From contig JAHFCD010000146.1 of the NCBI GenBank assembly GCA_023249695.1, positions 1 to 6,385 on the forward strand: 6,385 nucleotides of DNA. The letters are read 5' to 3'. This document shows positions 5,236 to 6,385 of this stretch, piece after piece. The translations under genes were made by a program, and so were the position numbers. Position 1 is the first letter of the stretch. Each line of letters starts with the position of its first letter. This DNA is from Elusimicrobiota bacterium (GTDB taxonomy: Bacteria > Elusimicrobiota > Elusimicrobia > UBA1565 > UBA9628). The notes beneath the pieces are model-generated. The model made no database searches, was not told where the DNA came from, and worked only from the letters and a program-made list of their open reading frames with translations.

Positions 5236-5700
5236 ATGCGAGCCGTCCTCCTGGCGTCGATTTTGGCCGCCGCCGCCTGCGGCGACGGGGCGAGCGGCCC
5301 CAAGCTTCCCGACGTCCGCTTGGCCACCTTGGGCGGCCCGCTGGGCCCCTCGCTCGCGACCTGCAACACGGGGAAGTGCCTGACCGTGATCGTCGCTCCC
5401 TGGTGCGGCGTCTGCCACCAGGTGACGCCCGACATCGTGCGCCTGCGCCGCTTTCTCGACAAGGCCGGCGTCTCGAGCCGCGTCGTCGTGGGGCTCTCGA
5501 CGGACCTCGCTCCGATCAAGGAGATGGCCGCCCTGTTCGGCTCCGACACCTTGCTCGATCCGGACGGTGCCGTGACCGCGCGCGGCGTCCCGCTGTTCAT
5601 CGTGACCAACCGCGCCGGCGAGGTGGTCAAGCGCGTGAGCGGCTTTCCGCGGGGCGCCTCCTCGGCGGACGAGCTCGCCGATTTTTTCGGGCTTCCCTAA
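5236..5700 (+). CDS. Exported thioredoxin-like protein with CXXC active site (TlpA/redoxin type)
   Basis: 154 residues. A short hydrophobic N-terminus (1-14) ends in LAAAAC, so Cys15 may be a lipidated cysteine, though the lipobox has Ala rather than Leu at -3; a plain signal peptide is the alternative. The thioredoxin fold shows VIVAPWCGVC (51-60) with the redox pair C57/C60, and the cis-Pro loop GVP (117-119) followed by LFIVTNRAGEVV. A second pair, C43/C48 (CX4C), lies just before the active-site strand, which is not part of the standard fold. The protein probably acts in the envelope as a thiol-disulfide oxidoreductase; whether it reduces or oxidises cannot be told. The start is fixed by the signal peptide and by the -10 element 6 nt upstream. 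Alanine dehydrogenase follows after 27 bp and may be co-transcribed. Confidence 0.9.
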   Translation: MRAVLLASILAAAACGDGASGPKLPDVRLATLGGPLGPSLATCNTGKCLTVIVAPWCGVCHQVTPDIVRLRRFLDKAGVSSRVVVGLSTDLAPIKEMAALFGSDTLLDPDGAVTARGVPLFIVTNRAGEVVKRVSGFPRGASSADELADFFGLP

Positions 5701-5715
5701 AATGAACGTTTCGAC

Positions 5716-5720
5716 AGGAG
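5716..5720 (+). promoter_or_regulatory. Shine-Dalgarno of alanine dehydrogenase
   Basis: AGGAG with a 7-nt spacer to the ATG at 5728. It is a clear canonical site, unlike the first genes of the other transcription units here. A TAAAAT at 5698-5703 could be a -10 for a separate promoter, but no -35 is visible. Confidence 0.8.
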
Positions 5721-5727
5721 AAAGATC

Positions 5728-6385
5728 ATGATCATCGGAGTCCCCAAGGAAATCAAGAACCGGGAGCACCGCGTCGGCCTCGTGCCCGGAGGGGCGCGCG
5801 CCCTCGTCAAGGACGGCCACAAGGTCCTCATCGAGAAGGGCGCCGGTATCGGCTCCGGCATCACCGACGACGAGTACAAGGCCGCGGGAGCGGCGATCGT
5901 CGACAAGAAGCGCCTGTTCGCGGACGCGGAGATGATCATCAAGGTCAAGGAGCCCCTCGAGGAGGAGTACGCGCTGTTCCGGGCCGACCAGATTCTCTAC
6001 ACCTACCTGCACCTCGCCCCGGCTCCGGCTCTGACCAAGGCGCTGCTGAAGGCCAAGATCAAGGGCGTCGCCTACGAGACGATCCAGCTGAAGGACGGCA
6101 GCCTGCCGCTGCTGACCCCGATGAGCGAGGTCGCCGGCAAGATGTCGGTCCAGCTCGGCGCGCAGTTCCTCGAGAAGCACCACGGCGGCCGCGGCGTCCT
6201 GCTCGGCGGCGTGCCCGGAGTGGCGCGCGGCGTCGTCACGATCATCGGCGGCGGCGTCGTCGGCATTAACGCGGCGAAGATCGCCATCGGCATGGGCGCG
6301 CGCGTGAACATCCTCGACGTGTCGGCGCAGCGCCTCGCGTATCTCGACGACGTATTCGGCAACTCGGTTTCGACCTTGATGAGCC
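5728..6385 (+). CDS. ald: Alanine dehydrogenase (5' part, runs off window)
   Basis: 219 codons are visible of an expected 360-370; the rest lies past the window end. The N-terminus [16 protein letters not shown] is the family signature. Residues known in the family to bind pyruvate/alanine are present: R15, K74 (in IKVKEP) and H95 (in YLHLAP). The NAD-binding domain opens with IIGGGVVG (172-179), and D197 at the end of the second beta strand (NILDVS) should hold the adenosine ribose. The enzyme reversibly deaminates L-alanine to pyruvate and ammonia with NAD+, in the cytoplasm, linking alanine use or ammonia assimilation to central carbon. The transhydrogenase alpha subunit PntA shares the fold, but the HLAP and GGGVVG pattern fits Ald. 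It has its own strong ribosome site and lies 27 bp after the thioredoxin-like gene. Confidence 0.97.
   Translation, partial: MIIGVPKEIKNREHRVGLVPGGARALVKDGHKVLIEKGAGIGSGITDDEYKAAGAAIVDKKRLFADAEMIIKVKEPLEEEYALFRADQILYTYLHLAPAPALTKALLKAKIKGVAYETIQLKDGSLPLLTPMSEVAGKMSVQLGAQFLEKHHGGRGVLLGGVPGVARGVVTIIGGGVVGINAAKIAIGMGARVNILDVSAQRLAYLDDVFGNSVSTLMS

Noticed and set aside
5698..5703. TAAAAT as a separate promoter for ald
   Set aside because: No acceptable -35 at 16-18 bp and no extended -10; it may simply reflect AT-rich bases at the stop codon. Kept only as a possibility in the ald entry.
5170..6183. Upstream in-frame extension of the TPR reading frame to an ATG at 6183 (total 814 codons)
   Set aside because: This part lies antisense to alanine dehydrogenase and the thioredoxin-like gene, has shadow-like composition, and would bury a clear signal peptide that begins at the GTG at 5169.

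Overview
The window is GC-rich, gene-dense bacterial chromosome with five genes in one tight minus-strand operon, one tRNA, one more minus-strand gene and two plus-strand genes. I see no insertion sequence, phage gene, CRISPR array or plasmid function. The type IV pilus retraction ATPase, exported proteins and signal peptides point to a diderm bacterium. Some features, such as start codons lying directly on the promoter and small exported Cys-rich proteins, would fit Elusimicrobiota or a similar deep lineage, but that placement is a guess and the sequence alone does not fix it.

Layout. Positions 3458 to 1 (minus strand) hold an operon: pilT, a stand-alone cyclic-nucleotide-binding protein, an exported protein with three copies of a CX17C module, an enoyl-CoA isomerase/hydratase, and the first 97 codons of a short-chain dehydrogenase resembling 2,4-dienoyl-CoA reductase. 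Junctions are a 2-bp gap, two 4-bp overlaps and a 1-bp overlap, so co-transcription is very likely. A 136-bp spacer (3459-3594) carries the pilT promoter and the tRNA promoter. tRNA-Asn(GTT) lies at 3595-3669 (plus), followed by a strong intrinsic terminator. A minus-strand TPR protein (5169 to 3739) converges on that terminator. A 66-bp divergent promoter region (5170-5235) separates it from a plus-strand exported thioredoxin-like protein (5236-5700), which is followed after 27 bp by alanine dehydrogenase (5728 to beyond the window end).

Functional reading. The first operon joins two themes: pilus retraction with a possible cyclic-nucleotide sensor, and two enzymes that together match the auxiliary steps of unsaturated fatty-acid beta-oxidation (double-bond isomerisation and dienoyl-CoA reduction). 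How the exported Cys-module protein fits is unknown. The thioredoxin-like protein and the TPR protein probably act in the cell envelope. Alanine dehydrogenase is ordinary amino-acid and nitrogen metabolism.

The most notable signal is regulatory. Three transcription units (pilT, the TPR gene and the thioredoxin-like gene) have a -10 hexamer ending 6-8 nt before the start codon and no Shine-Dalgarno sequence, which predicts leaderless mRNAs. Genes inside operons or second in line (enoyl-CoA isomerase, SDR, alanine dehydrogenase) do have Shine-Dalgarno sequences.
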